Below, piece after piece: positions 8,019 to 16,339 of a stretch of DNA of 32,616 nt. Every line of letters begins with the position of its first letter. Within the stretch, counting starts at the first letter, position 1. The stretch covers positions 1 through 32,616 of the forward strand of contig JAIXTO010000219.1 in the NCBI GenBank assembly GCA_027483885.1. Direction: 5' to 3'. The stretch comes from Rhizobiaceae bacterium (GTDB taxonomy: Bacteria; Pseudomonadota; Alphaproteobacteria; Rhizobiales; Rhizobiaceae). The notes under the pieces are model-generated. The model was given only the letters and a program-made list of their open reading frames with translations, searched no databases and was not told where the DNA came from. A program made the position numbers and the translations under genes.

Positions 8019-8991
8019 GGCGGCGTATCCAAAGCAGATAGGCGAAAAAGGGGGCTCCGAGGAGCCCGGTGACGATGCCGGCGGGAAGCTGGACCGGGGG
8101 CAGGATGATGCGGCCGGCAAGATCTGCTGCAACGACAAGGCAGGCGCCGATGAGGGCGGCGACGGGAAGCAAACGAGCATGTGCCCCCCCGACCAGCCGG
8201 CGCGCCATGTGGGGTGCGATCAGGCCGACGAAGCCGATGAGGCCGCAGGCGGCGACGGCCGCGCCCGAAAGCACCGTGACAAGCACGATCATCAGGCCCC
8301 GCACGAGATCCACCGGCTGCCCGAGGCTCCTGGCCGATAAGTCCCCGAAGCGAATGAGATCGAGCTCGCGCGCGAAGACGAGGGCAAGCGCGACGGGAAC
8401 GATAAGCCAGAGAGCGAGCAGGCGAACCTTGACCATGCTCGCATCGTAGACACTACCCGCCAGCCAGATCATCGCCCGCTGCACGTCGCCGATATCGCCA
8501 AATGCGGAGAGGAGGGTGGTGAAGGCCGTGGCGAGCGCTGAAAGGCCGATGCCGATCAGGATGATGCGAAGCGAGGATGTGCCGCTGCGCCAGGCGAGCG
8601 CATAAACTGCGAGCGCCATCGTCGCGGCCCCCAGAAAACCGGCCGCCTGCAAGAGTCCGACTGGTGGATCCTGAACCAGGACGATGACGGCCATCGCTGC
8701 GGCCGCCGCGCCACTGTTGATGCCGAGAACACCCGGTTCCGCCAGCGGGTTGCGCATGATGGCCAGCGTGATCGTGCCGGCGGTCGCGAGCGCCACGCCA
8801 ACGAGGAGCGCAAGAAGCACGCGCGGCAGGCGCAGGTCGAACACAATCATCGCGCTCTGTGGGTCGGGCTCGCCCGTACCGGCAAGGGCGTCGAAGAGTT
8901 CCCGCCAGGTCAGCGAGACGTCGCCGAAAGCGAGGCTTGCGGCAACCAGAACGGCGAGCAGCAGCGTGAGGCTGACGATAAGGCGGATCAT
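8005..8991 (-). CDS. Ferric-siderophore ABC transporter permease, FecCD family (second)
   Basis: A 328-residue inner-membrane protein with about nine to ten helices, FecCD family. Family landmarks are visible: DLRLPRVLLALLVGVALATAG near residue 48, NPLAEPGVLGINSGAAAAAM at about 75-94, a SLRIILIGIGLSALATA helix, the ARSLGQPVDLVRG coupling segment and GLIGFVGLIAPHMARRLVGG near residue 255, which touches the ATPase. The protein ends in the usual PAGIVTGLLGAPFFAYLLW. The ATG at 8991 overlaps the stop of the preceding permease as ATGA, which fixes the start; the open frame to 9450 is only an antisense-of-nothing extension through the upstream permease. The two permeases form a heterodimer. Confidence 0.95.
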   Translation of the reverse strand: MIRLIVSLTLLLAVLVAASLAFGDVSLTWRELFDALAGTGEPDPQSAMIVFDLRLPRVLLALLVGVALATAGTITLAIMRNPLAEPGVLGINSGAAAAAMAVIVLVQDPPVGLLQAAGFLGAATMALAVYALAWRSGTSSLRIILIGIGLSALATAFTTLLSAFGDIGDVQRAMIWLAGSVYDASMVKVRLLALWLIVPVALALVFARELDLIRFGDLSARSLGQPVDLVRGLMIVLVTVLSGAAVAACGLIGFVGLIAPHMARRLVGGAHARLLPVAALIGACLVVAADLAGRIILPPVQLPAGIVTGLLGAPFFAYLLWIRRHDHR

Positions 8992-10016
8992 GTCTCGCCT
9001 TTCAACCGTGTTCGGGCGAGATGGAGGAAGAAAGGTGCGCCGACAAGCGCGATCGTTACGCCAACCGGAAAGCTCTGACTGCCGAAGACGAGCCGCCCGA
9101 CCATATCGGCGATGACGACCAGTAATGCACCGCCGAGTGCGGCGAAGGGAATGACCCAGCGATAATCCACGCCGATGCACATCCGGACGATATGCGGGAC
9201 CACGAGACCGACAAAGCCGATCGGTCCGGCCAGTGCGACAGCGCCGCCTGCCAGCAGGATGACGATGGCGACCGATGCGCCACGCCAGACGACCGGGTTC
9301 TGTCCAAGCGAGCGGGAGGCATCCGCCCCGAGACTGAGCGTCGTGAGATGTCGGCCGAGAAGCAGCGCGGCGACGAGGCCGACGACGATGAACGGTACAA
9401 CGGTTCTGGCCTGCGCCATGGTTCGTCCCGTCACCGAACCGGCGGTCCAAAGGCGCACGGCATCGAGTGTACTCTGGTCGAAAATGAGCATGGCAGTGGT
9501 GAGCGATGTCAGGAAGGTTCCAACGATGACGCCTGCGAGCACGAGCCCGAGCGGCGAGTGCCCAACGGAACCCAGGGAGCCGAGCGCGTAAACGACGAGC
9601 GCCGCGATGGCGGCGCCGACAAAGGAGAACCAGACATAGATGTCCCCGACACCTTCACCGAAGAGGGTCATGACCGTGACGACAGCAAAGGCGGCACCTG
9701 CGTTGATACCGACGAGGTCTGGCGAGGCAAGCGGGTTGTTCGTGACAGCCTGCATGATGGCGCCGGCAACGGCCAGCGCGCCGCCGGCCAGGACGGCTGC
9801 GATGACGCGGGGCAGCCGGATGGTCATGATGAGCAGATGGTCGCGGGAGCCGTCGAACTGAAAGATCGCGGCTGCGATGCGGGAAAATGGCATGGTCACC
9901 GTGCCGATTGCGGTGGCGCTCATGGCTGCGACGACGAGAAGACAGAAAAGCACCAGGAGCGTCGCCATCCTTGCGCCATTTGTCATCGCAAGACGGCCGG
10001 TCCTTCGACCCGTCAT
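8988..10016 (-). CDS. Ferric-siderophore ABC transporter permease, FecCD family (first)
   Basis: A 342-residue FecCD-type permease, partner of the following permease. Landmarks: TIRLPRVIAAVLAGGALAVA at about 62-81, NNPLASPDLVGINAGAAFAV near residue 92, DASRSLGQNPVVWRG in the loop, GPIGFVGLVVPHIVRMCIG near residue 267 (the conserved ATPase contact helix) and the terminal FPVGVTIALVGAPFFLHLA. Two further in-frame ATGs at residues 11 and 17 are possible starts; the one used overlaps the stop of the binding-protein gene as ATGA, which supports translational coupling. About nine to ten membrane helices are expected. Confidence 0.94.
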   Translation of the reverse strand: MTGRRTGRLAMTNGARMATLLVLFCLLVVAAMSATAIGTVTMPFSRIAAAIFQFDGSRDHLLIMTIRLPRVIAAVLAGGALAVAGAIMQAVTNNPLASPDLVGINAGAAFAVVTVMTLFGEGVGDIYVWFSFVGAAIAALVVYALGSLGSVGHSPLGLVLAGVIVGTFLTSLTTAMLIFDQSTLDAVRLWTAGSVTGRTMAQARTVVPFIVVGLVAALLLGRHLTTLSLGADASRSLGQNPVVWRGASVAIVILLAGGAVALAGPIGFVGLVVPHIVRMCIGVDYRWVIPFAALGGALLVVIADMVGRLVFGSQSFPVGVTIALVGAPFFLHLARTRLKGET

Positions 10017-10948
10017 CGGTCCACCAGGATGTAGCGCTCGATGTCGTCGAGGATGCGGTTTGCAGAACTGATGCCGTGAAAACTTTGCCAGGGACCGCGC
10101 TCCACCCGATGGGCGCGTCCGGCCTGGACAGCCGGCAGCAATTGCCAGAGCGGGTTTTCTGTTACCTGCTTTTCCAATGCATCGTCTTTTGTGCTTTCGA
10201 AGCCGCTGGCGGAAACATAGAGCAGCACATCGCCGTCCAGATTGGCGAGTTCCTCCCAGTCCGGCCGCTTTACGATCGTGCCATCGGTCACCGTTTCGTA
10301 ATCCGTCCGCGTCACGCCTGCCTCATGCAGCACGGCGAAGGGAGCGTAGGCATCCGGTCCATCGACAAAAACGACGAAGCGATCCGGTGCCAGACGGACG
10401 CTGGAGACCGTGAGCTTCCTGTCCTTCATGCGCTCACGAATGGCGGCAACGCGGGTCTCGTAAGCCTGGAGCGCGGCATTGGCAGCGCCTTCGCGGCCGG
10501 TCACGTCGGAGAGGCGCTGCAGATAGTTCTTCCAGTCCATATGCTTGAACAAGACGGTCGGTGCAATCTTTGCCGCCTGCTCATAGATGGCCGCATGAAC
10601 CTCGGCCGAACCGATGATAAGGTCGGGCTTCAGCACCGCGAGGCGCTCCAGGCTAGGCTCCTTGGGATTGCCGAGATCGACCATCTTTTCGGTCTTCACC
10701 ACGTCAAGGATCTCATCCTCGGTGATTGCCATATAGGGTGTTGCAACGACCGGTGCCTTCAGCTCGATCAGCATTCCGAGCGTGATCAGTGGATCGAGCG
10801 TGACAATCCGTTTAGGTTCCGCCGGAATGCAGACCGGTGGGTTGTACACGTCCTCAGTGACGGCCTTGCCGGAGCAAGCCGCCTGCACAAGCGACGCCGG
10901 CAACAGGAAAACGAGAAGTGTGAGACAGAAGCGCAAGATGGACACCAT
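10013..10948 (-). CDS. Periplasmic ferric-siderophore binding protein
   Basis: A 311-residue class III (FepB/FecB-like) binding protein that hands the ferric siderophore to the FecCD permeases. It starts with an export signal (MVSILRF, then a hydrophobic CLTLLVFLLPASLVQA core) with a likely cleavage before AC. The mature part has the two-lobe pattern: PKRIVTLDPLITLGMLIEL opening, the LERLAVLKPDLIIGS motif that ends lobe-one strands, a long backbone helix around TGREGAANAALQAYETRVAA, and a second lobe ending in PAVQAGRAHRVERGPWQSFH. The open frame extends to 11002, but those 18 extra codons precede the signal peptide and overlap the space next to the receptor stop at 11003, so the ATG at 10948 is preferred. 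The gene follows the receptor gene by 54 bases. Confidence 0.92.
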   Translation of the reverse strand: MVSILRFCLTLLVFLLPASLVQAACSGKAVTEDVYNPPVCIPAEPKRIVTLDPLITLGMLIELKAPVVATPYMAITEDEILDVVKTEKMVDLGNPKEPSLERLAVLKPDLIIGSAEVHAAIYEQAAKIAPTVLFKHMDWKNYLQRLSDVTGREGAANAALQAYETRVAAIRERMKDRKLTVSSVRLAPDRFVVFVDGPDAYAPFAVLHEAGVTRTDYETVTDGTIVKRPDWEELANLDGDVLLYVSASGFESTKDDALEKQVTENPLWQLLPAVQAGRAHRVERGPWQSFHGISSANRILDDIERYILVDR

Positions 10949-11002
10949 GAGGTCGCCAGGAGTGAGAATGGCTGCGGAGCACGCGCCCCGCAGCCGCGGC
11001 AA

Positions 11003-13399
11003 TCAGAACTTCGCCCGGACGTTCAACCCGAAGGAGCGGCGCTTGCCGGCCTGACCGAAGGGCAGGGAGTAATCGGGATCGACGAGCGTGAAGTATTTTT
11101 CGTCGGTCAGATTTTCCGCAAAGGCGGTGACTTCCCAATTGTCCTTCTTGAAGCCGACCTGTGCATTGAGGATGAGGCGCGGGTCGATCTCGTACATGCC
11201 CTTCGTGCCGAAGCGCGAATTGTAGCTGGTGGTGTATTTGCCGTCCGCACCGACGAAGATGCCGTTCTCAAACTCATAGCGTCCGCCAAAGCCCAGCGTC
11301 CACTCAGGTGCCTCGGGGAAGGATTTCCCATCCTGCCGGTCAGGCAGTGCCGCATGGTAGAAGTCGATGAACTTGGTGTTCAGATAACCGATGGATGCGA
11401 AGGTGGTGAACTCGTCGGTGACCTGCATGGTCGGCTCGATTTCGAAGCCCCAGGCGCGTGACGTGGCCGCATTCGAAATGATTCTGTAGCCTGGAATATT
11501 AGTATCCGGGCGGATTTCGACCTGCTGATCCTCGTACTTCGTGTAGAAGAGGTTGGCGTTGAGGGTCAGCCTGTCATCCAGAAGGGTTCCCTTGTAGGAA
11601 AGCTCGATGTTCTGGGAATATTCCGGATCATAGGAGCCAAGCTTGTTGGCCACTCGGTCATAATAGGACGCGCCCGAACGGAAGCCCTGGCTATAGGTCA
11701 GGCCGAGAGTCTGGTTGTCGCCAAACTCTTTTGAAATGCCGACCTTCGGGACGAAGTTCAACTCGCTCAGCGACGACGGGTCCCCGGTCAGCACCGCCGA
11801 CGGGTTGATGAGGCCGAAATAGTTTTGCTGGAGGTCCTTGTCCTTCAGGTAATCCAGGCGTCCGCCGAGCGTTGCGAACCAGGTCGGTGCGAATTCGTAG
11901 GTTGCCTCGCCGAAAACGGCAAGGTTGGAGGTCTGGCGGCGCTGCGTGTCGCTCTGCTGGTAGGTGTTGAACGCGATGATGTCCGTGGCACCGTCCCACT
12001 TTTCATAGCTGCCATAGATGCCTGTGACCCATTTCCAGCGATCGCCTTCGTAGTTCAGGCGGAGTTCCTGGGTGAAGATGGAGTTGTCATCTTCGCCGGT
12101 GATACCGTTGATGACGCCGTCGGTGCCGTAATCGATCGAGCGGCGGTTGTTGATGCCGTACTGGAAGCCGGTCTGAGAGGTAAAGCGCAGGGTGTCTGAA
12201 ATGTCATGTGTGACCTCCAGTCCCAGGTTATGCACCTCGGTCCAGCGGTACTCGGTGTAGGTCACGGGCGAATTGTTGAAATCGCCACGCCCGGAATAAA
12301 GCCCGACAAGCGCATCATTTGGCCGATCCTTTGAGTAGGAATAGGTGAGTACGGCGCGGCTATCCGGCAGTTCCGAGGGGGTCAGCAGCAGTTTTCCCCG
12401 CAGGGTGCCGCTGAAATCGGTGATCAGGTCGTGGTAATTGTCGTAGCCCGTGAAGTTCGAATAATCCGGCTGGGCGCGTGAACGCTCAAACGCGCCCGAA
12501 ATCCTGAGCGCAATCTCGTCTTCGACGATCGGTGTGTTGATCATGAAGGCGCTGCCAACCAGATGGTCGGTGCCAACAGTGCTGGACAGCTCGATTTCCT
12601 TCTCGAAGGTCGGGTCCTTCGACTTGATGTAGACGGCGCCGGTCATGGCAGCCCTGCCGGAGAGCGTCGATTGCGGGCCGCGATAGACCTCGACCTGTTC
12701 GACATCCCACAGGTTGCGAGCACCGAAGCGGGCATTGTACCGGGTCTGGAGGATGCCATCGATGTAGATCGATCCTGCAGGTCCACCGGATGCCACTAAT
12801 CCTTCGGAACTCATGCCGCGGATGACGAAGCCGGCGTTGACCGTTGCGCTGTCCATGACGTTCGCCATGCGGCGATAGGTGTCCTGCGTGGTGCGGATCT
12901 GGCTGTTCTGAAGATTCTGGGCATTCACAACCGCGACGCTGCTTGTCGTGCCGCCAAGTGTTGACGCATTGCGCGCGCCATAGATCAGGACCGGTTCAAG
13001 CAGGGTTCCATCCTGCTCGGAAACGCCGGAAGCAGAAGACGCATTCATCAACGTGACCTGATTTTCTCCGGCAAAGCGGGCATCGATTCCGGTTCCGGAA
13101 AGCATGGCCCGCAACGCCTGTTCTGATGTCAGCGTCCCATTCACGCCGCGCGTCACCTTCCCCTGTGCAACCGATGCGTCGAAGAGAATCTGCAGGCCTG
13201 TCTGCGCGGCAAGGCTGTTGAGGGCAGCGGTGAGGGGGCCGGCCGGCACGGAGATGGATTGCGCCACTGCCTGTGCCCGCGCCTCTAGCGTCATCGCCGG
13301 CAGGACAGGCGTGAGCATCGCAAGTGCCGTTCCCGTCAACAGAAGCGCCCGCCTGAAGCCTGCACTGGTTCCCGCCCACGCAGCAATAGTTCTAGTCAT
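11003..13399 (-). CDS. TonB-dependent ferric-siderophore receptor with STN signalling domain
   Basis: A 798-residue outer-membrane receptor. The N-terminal export signal covers about residues 1-45 (hydrophobic ALLLTGTALAMLTPVLPAM). Next comes an STN domain at about 47-120 (SISVPAGPLTAALNSLAAQT, TSEQALRAML), which in this class contacts the FecR partner. A plug domain follows with IRTTQDTYRRMANVMDSATV, GFVIRGMSSEG, IYIDGI and VEQVEVYRGPQSTLSGRAAM, then a long beta-barrel ending GKRRSFGLNVRAKF with the expected terminal phenylalanine. A TonB box is not certain; LLEPVLIYGA just before the plug is the best candidate. ATG 13399 is preceded by a GGGGG ribosome site; codons upstream to 13585 are not protein-like. 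A FecI-like promoter lies upstream at 13502-13526. The siderophore is unknown. Confidence 0.95.
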   Translation of the reverse strand: MTRTIAAWAGTSAGFRRALLLTGTALAMLTPVLPAMTLEARAQAVAQSISVPAGPLTAALNSLAAQTGLQILFDASVAQGKVTRGVNGTLTSEQALRAMLSGTGIDARFAGENQVTLMNASSASGVSEQDGTLLEPVLIYGARNASTLGGTTSSVAVVNAQNLQNSQIRTTQDTYRRMANVMDSATVNAGFVIRGMSSEGLVASGGPAGSIYIDGILQTRYNARFGARNLWDVEQVEVYRGPQSTLSGRAAMTGAVYIKSKDPTFEKEIELSSTVGTDHLVGSAFMINTPIVEDEIALRISGAFERSRAQPDYSNFTGYDNYHDLITDFSGTLRGKLLLTPSELPDSRAVLTYSYSKDRPNDALVGLYSGRGDFNNSPVTYTEYRWTEVHNLGLEVTHDISDTLRFTSQTGFQYGINNRRSIDYGTDGVINGITGEDDNSIFTQELRLNYEGDRWKWVTGIYGSYEKWDGATDIIAFNTYQQSDTQRRQTSNLAVFGEATYEFAPTWFATLGGRLDYLKDKDLQQNYFGLINPSAVLTGDPSSLSELNFVPKVGISKEFGDNQTLGLTYSQGFRSGASYYDRVANKLGSYDPEYSQNIELSYKGTLLDDRLTLNANLFYTKYEDQQVEIRPDTNIPGYRIISNAATSRAWGFEIEPTMQVTDEFTTFASIGYLNTKFIDFYHAALPDRQDGKSFPEAPEWTLGFGGRYEFENGIFVGADGKYTTSYNSRFGTKGMYEIDPRLILNAQVGFKKDNWEVTAFAENLTDEKYFTLVDPDYSLPFGQAGKRRSFGLNVRAKF

Positions 13400-13501
13400 C
13401 GAAACCCCCAAAATCCTTACGGTGCTCAAAGCTCGGTCGTCCACCACTCGAAGCAGCAACGCATGCCGCCTGTGTGTTAGACGGTTGCGTTTCCGGTTTT
13501 G

Positions 13502-13526
13502 GGACTGTGACTTTAAGAAAATTTTC
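13502..13526 (-). promoter_or_regulatory. Candidate FecI-type promoter of the receptor gene
   Basis: On the minus strand the bases GAAAAT, a 15-base spacer and GTCC occur in the gap between the reductase and receptor genes. This resembles the E. coli fecA promoter as I remember it (GGAAAAT, about 16 bases, GTCC). It would place transcription start roughly 95 bases before the receptor ATG. A FecI-type sigma factor is encoded in the same cluster, which makes this the expected kind of promoter. The reading is by eye. Confidence 0.45.
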
Positions 13527-13538
13527 GGGAATTTACGG

Positions 13539-14393
13539 TCAGGCCAAACCAAGGTGTTGGCGCATGACGAGACGCAGTTCTTCATCTCGTTCGGCAGGGT
13601 CTTTCAGAACGCATGTGGGACAGTATTTGCCGCCTTCGACCTGATAAAATCTGCAGCATCCACCACGCTGACGGAAGGTGTAGGAAAATTCCTGCTGATG
13701 TCTGTCGAAGACCGTGAGGTCGAAATAGTGGAGCTGGCGATTGGCGAGGGGGGAGACAGGTACTTTGAGAATCCGCATCGCCGCCGCCTTTGCAGCCTCG
13801 GCCGTGCCGAAGTGGCGCCCCGCTTCGAGAAAGCGACCGGCGATCGCATCGGCGGCAAGCCGCCACAGCGCAGCACGGGAGAGGCGTGTGCGACTATGGA
13901 TTGCATCAATTGCTGGGCGAAAATGGCGCTCGATTTCGACCCGAAACCGCTCCCCGTCCGTGGGGTTGTCCAACTGGACTTGCCAAAATCCCTCTTCAAG
14001 GAAACGGACATGGGCGCGGCGTGTCCGGTGAATCTTCCCGTCGTGCTCCTCCTGCGTGGTGTAGAAGGAAAGTGCGACGCTTTCTGGCGAAAGGCAGGGA
14101 ACAAGGCCGAAACCGGTAAAAAGGGGAACGGCCGCAGCGGAGAGAATGTAGCCGTAATCGGTTATCAGCAGCGCTGCCGCGGTCTTCAGGTCGGTGCCTT
14201 CGTTCAACGATTGCTCGAATGCCAGAAATTCCCCGATGGCGATCTCGTCGCACAAGAAAGCATCTGCCGTCGTCCAGCCTTCGCCGGCCGGGCCGGTGTC
14301 TGCAAGGACATCCGGCATATAGGCGCGCTGCGCTTCGAGCGCGCGCCGGACCATCGCCTCCACCGCCCTTGGTGTTTCGATCGCGGCTGTCAT
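13539..14393 (-). CDS. FhuF-type siderophore-iron reductase
   Basis: A 284-residue cytoplasmic protein expected to reduce ferric siderophore and release the iron after import. The defining feature is the C-terminal [2Fe-2S] cluster motif C-C-x10-C-x2-C at residues 246, 247, 258 and 261 (GGCCRFYQVE...KYCPTC), the unusual arrangement known from E. coli FhuF. The centre has HVRFLEEGFWQVQLDNP and a conserved-looking RLSRAALWRLAADAIAGRFL helix, as in reductases of this family. It opens the minus-strand siderophore gene series, 139 bases before the receptor. The ATG at 14393 has only a poor ribosome site; a strong AGGAGG lies further upstream at 14454-14459, before a 15-codon frame (described separately), so either a leader peptide or a start in a shifted frame is possible. 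Confidence 0.92.
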   Translation of the reverse strand: MTAAIETPRAVEAMVRRALEAQRAYMPDVLADTGPAGEGWTTADAFLCDEIAIGEFLAFEQSLNEGTDLKTAAALLITDYGYILSAAAVPLFTGFGLVPCLSPESVALSFYTTQEEHDGKIHRTRRAHVRFLEEGFWQVQLDNPTDGERFRVEIERHFRPAIDAIHSRTRLSRAALWRLAADAIAGRFLEAGRHFGTAEAAKAAAMRILKVPVSPLANRQLHYFDLTVFDRHQQEFSYTFRQRGGCCRFYQVEGGKYCPTCVLKDPAERDEELRLVMRQHLGLA

Positions 14394-14397
14394 CGCT

Positions 14398-14445
14398 TCA
14401 AGCCTGACGACGAAGGCGGTGTTGGCCAGATCTAATGCTGCTCAC
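14398..14445 (-). CDS. Possible 15-residue leader peptide upstream of the reductase gene
   Basis: A GTG at 14445 stands eight bases after a perfect AGGAGG (14454-14459) and opens a 15-codon frame (MSSIRSGQHRLRRQA) that stops four bases before the reductase ATG. The ribosome site is the best one in the iron cluster, while the reductase ATG has none worth the name, so translation of this frame could be coupled to the reductase. The alternative is that the reductase protein itself begins here and a single-base change has shifted the frame: the in-frame codons just before its ATG encode the protein-like LANTAFVVRLEA. Confidence 0.4.
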   Translation of the reverse strand: MSSIRSGQHRLRRQA

Positions 14446-14794
14446 GAAAGGTGTCCTCCTAAACAAGACTGTGAATTTGGCGGCGCACGCCCAGTCTCTG
14501 AAACGAAGACGTTATCTGCGCCCCATTCGGGACCATAGCGGAAATTTTTTCCCGTCAGCGCGACTGCGCCACTGACCCTCCTGCTTTAAACAGCGCGAAG
14601 ATGGTATGGGGCGGACACTTCCTACGGGCCGGTGGTTCAGATCCCGTCAAGGCGGTGGACCTGCAAGTCGTAGGTCCTGACTGCTGATTGATGAAGAAGA
14701 CGCATTAAGCTGATCGAAATCGAAGGTCTAATCGCACGCAACGCCAATTCTTAAGTCTGAAGCACAAGCTCAGCCAAGAGAAGGAAGCTGCACC
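14446..14794. promoter_or_regulatory. Divergent intergenic region, reductase / hydrolase genes
   Basis: About 350 bases between two divergently read genes, so it should contain promoters in both directions. It has an AT-rich run near 14540-14555 and no open frame of note. A GAAAAA...GTCC pair on the minus strand here has a spacer of only 12 bases and is not a good FecI promoter. I see no repeat or RNA gene. Confidence 0.45.
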
Positions 14795-15901
14795 GTGAAG
14801 ACATCTGTTCCAATCAATAACCCGCCCGCCGTCGATGGTGATCTGAATATCGGGCGCCGTAATTTGCTGGTGATGACCGGCGTGGGCATCGCCGCGGCAG
14901 GCGCCGCCACCGTTGTCAGCACCCCCAACGCGCAGGCGCAAGGCGCAAGCGATACGTGGGACAAGGTGTTCCCGAAGAGCGACAAGGTCGACCATCAGAA
15001 GGTCAGCTTCAAGAATCGCTACGGTATCGTGCTCTCTGGTGACCTCTACCAGCCGAAGAACCGCAATGGCCAGAAGTTGGCGGCCATCGTCGTCGGCGGA
15101 CCGTTCGGTGCGGTCAAGGAGCAGTCATCCGGGCTCTACGCCCAGATCATGGCGGAGCGCGGCTTTGTCGCTCTGGCCTTCGACGGATCCTTCACGGGTG
15201 AAAGTGGTGGTGAGCCGCGCAATATCGCCTCGCCGGACATCAATACCGAGGACTTCAGCGCCGCCGTCGATTACATCGGCCTGCGTCCGGAAGTCGATCG
15301 CGAGCGCATCGGTATGATCGGCGTTTGCGGCTGGGGTGGCTTTGCACTCAATGCCGTGGCTGCCGACAAGCGGGTCAAGGCGGTCGTTGCCAGCACCATG
15401 TACGATATGACGCGTCTCTTCTCCAAGGGCTACAATGATGCCGTCACCCCGGAGCAGCGTGCGCAGACGCTGGACAAGCTCAGCCGCCAGCGTTGGGATG
15501 ACAGCACCGCCGGGACGCCCGCCTACATGCCGGCCTACAACGTTCTGAAGGGCGGTGAACCACAGTTCCTCGTCGATTATCACGACTATTACATGATGCC
15601 GCGCGGCTATCACAAACGTGCCGTCAACTCCGGCAATGCCTGGTCACAGACCACGCCGCTGTCGTTCATGAACATGCCGATCCTGACCTATATCGCCGAG
15701 ATCTCGCCGCGTCCGGTGCTCTTCGTGCATGGAGAGAAGGCGCATTCCCGCTATTTCGCGGAAACCGCCTTTGCCGCCGCTGCCGAGCCCAAGGAACTGG
15801 TGATCGTTCCGGGCGCCAGTCACGTCGATCTCTATGACCAGGTCGACAAGATTCCGTTCGACAAGATCCAGTCCTTCTTCGCCCAGCACCTGACGGCCTG
15901 A
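14795..15901 (+). CDS. Tat-exported alpha/beta hydrolase with cysteine nucleophile
   Basis: A 368-residue protein with a twin-arginine signal: IGRRNLLVMTG at residues 19-29, a hydrophobic alanine-rich segment, and a probable cleavage after AQA near residue 48. The mature part is an alpha/beta hydrolase of the dienelactone-hydrolase/peptidase S15-like kind: GGPFGAVKEQ (oxyanion loop) near 101, an ERGFVALAFDGSFTGESGG strand-turn, the nucleophile elbow GVCGWGG with Cys178 in place of the usual serine, a strand ending LFVHGEKAHSR near 310, and the catalytic histidine in PGASHVDLYD (His343). A Cys nucleophile recalls dienelactone hydrolases. The substrate is unknown. The start is GTG at 14795, with AAGGAAG eight bases upstream. 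A strong hairpin follows the gene at 15925-15954. Confidence 0.88.
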   Translation: MKTSVPINNPPAVDGDLNIGRRNLLVMTGVGIAAAGAATVVSTPNAQAQGASDTWDKVFPKSDKVDHQKVSFKNRYGIVLSGDLYQPKNRNGQKLAAIVVGGPFGAVKEQSSGLYAQIMAERGFVALAFDGSFTGESGGEPRNIASPDINTEDFSAAVDYIGLRPEVDRERIGMIGVCGWGGFALNAVAADKRVKAVVASTMYDMTRLFSKGYNDAVTPEQRAQTLDKLSRQRWDDSTAGTPAYMPAYNVLKGGEPQFLVDYHDYYMMPRGYHKRAVNSGNAWSQTTPLSFMNMPILTYIAEISPRPVLFVHGEKAHSRYFAETAFAAAAEPKELVIVPGASHVDLYDQVDKIPFDKIQSFFAQHLTA

Positions 15902-15924
15902 TTACCGCCCTTCAGTTGCCGCTG

Positions 15925-15954
15925 GCCGCCCGGCACGTCATGTCGTCGGGCGGC
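15925..15954 (+). terminator. Rho-independent-like terminator after the hydrolase gene
   Basis: An 8-bp perfect GC-rich stem (GCCGCCCG at 15925-15932 with CGGGCGGC at 15947-15954) followed by ATTCTTT. It begins 24 bases after the hydrolase stop codon. The T-run is short but present. Confidence 0.6.
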
Positions 15955-16128
15955 ATTCTTTGAGTTCGATGAATGGGATCATTCATGAAGAGAGCTCATG
16001 GCTACGTACGGATCCCACGGGCTAATGCTGTGTATATTCCCTTGGTAATATTCGCCCAAGACATGCGGTGGCGCCGGCGAAGTCCAGCAAGCGTTCAGCC
16101 GCGCCCCTCCACACACGAAGGATATAAA

Positions 16129-16266
16129 ATGTTTTACAATCCGGATGATCACATCGTGGACTGGCGACGGCTGGGAGCGGGTTATGCCGTTGCGGTCATG
16201 GCTGTCCTGGGCTTCCTTGCGGCCGATCTCGTTTGCTGCGCGATGTGTCCGCCGATCCAGGTGTAG
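16129..16266 (+). CDS. 45-residue single-pass membrane protein with a cysteine-rich tail
   Basis: A small protein starting MFYNPDDHIVDWRRLG, then one hydrophobic helix at about residues 17-36 (AGYAVAVMAVLGFLAADLV) and a short tail CCAMCPPIQV with three cysteines. ATG 16129 is preceded by AAGGA at seven bases; the open frame upstream to 15973 has no ribosome site and reads like noise. The charged N-terminus, clean helix and ribosome site argue that it is translated. It lies between the hydrolase and the cyclophilin-like gene, 73 bases before the latter, possibly in one transcript with it and the cupin. The CC-x2-C tail could bind a metal or sit next to the membrane as a lipid- or disulfide-linked anchor; this is speculation and I do not recognise the family. 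Confidence 0.6.
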   Translation: MFYNPDDHIVDWRRLGAGYAVAVMAVLGFLAADLVCCAMCPPIQV

Positions 16267-16339
16267 TGCGGCAGCAGGTCTTTGATCGGCTGCCATCTGT
16301 ATGCCGATCGATATGTGCATCAGGGTTCAGGATCGTACG

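Noticed and set aside
9887-11461. Open frame of 524 codons on the plus strand
   Set aside because: Antisense to the binding protein, permease and receptor genes, all of which are well supported. No recognisable protein pattern.
13104-14435. Open frame of 443 codons on the plus strand
   Set aside because: Antisense to the receptor start and the FhuF-type reductase, whose C-C-x10-C-x2-C motif is decisive.
14520-14580. Second FecI-type promoter before the reductase gene
   Set aside because: GAAAAA and GTCC are present on the minus strand but only 12 bases apart, too short for an ECF promoter.
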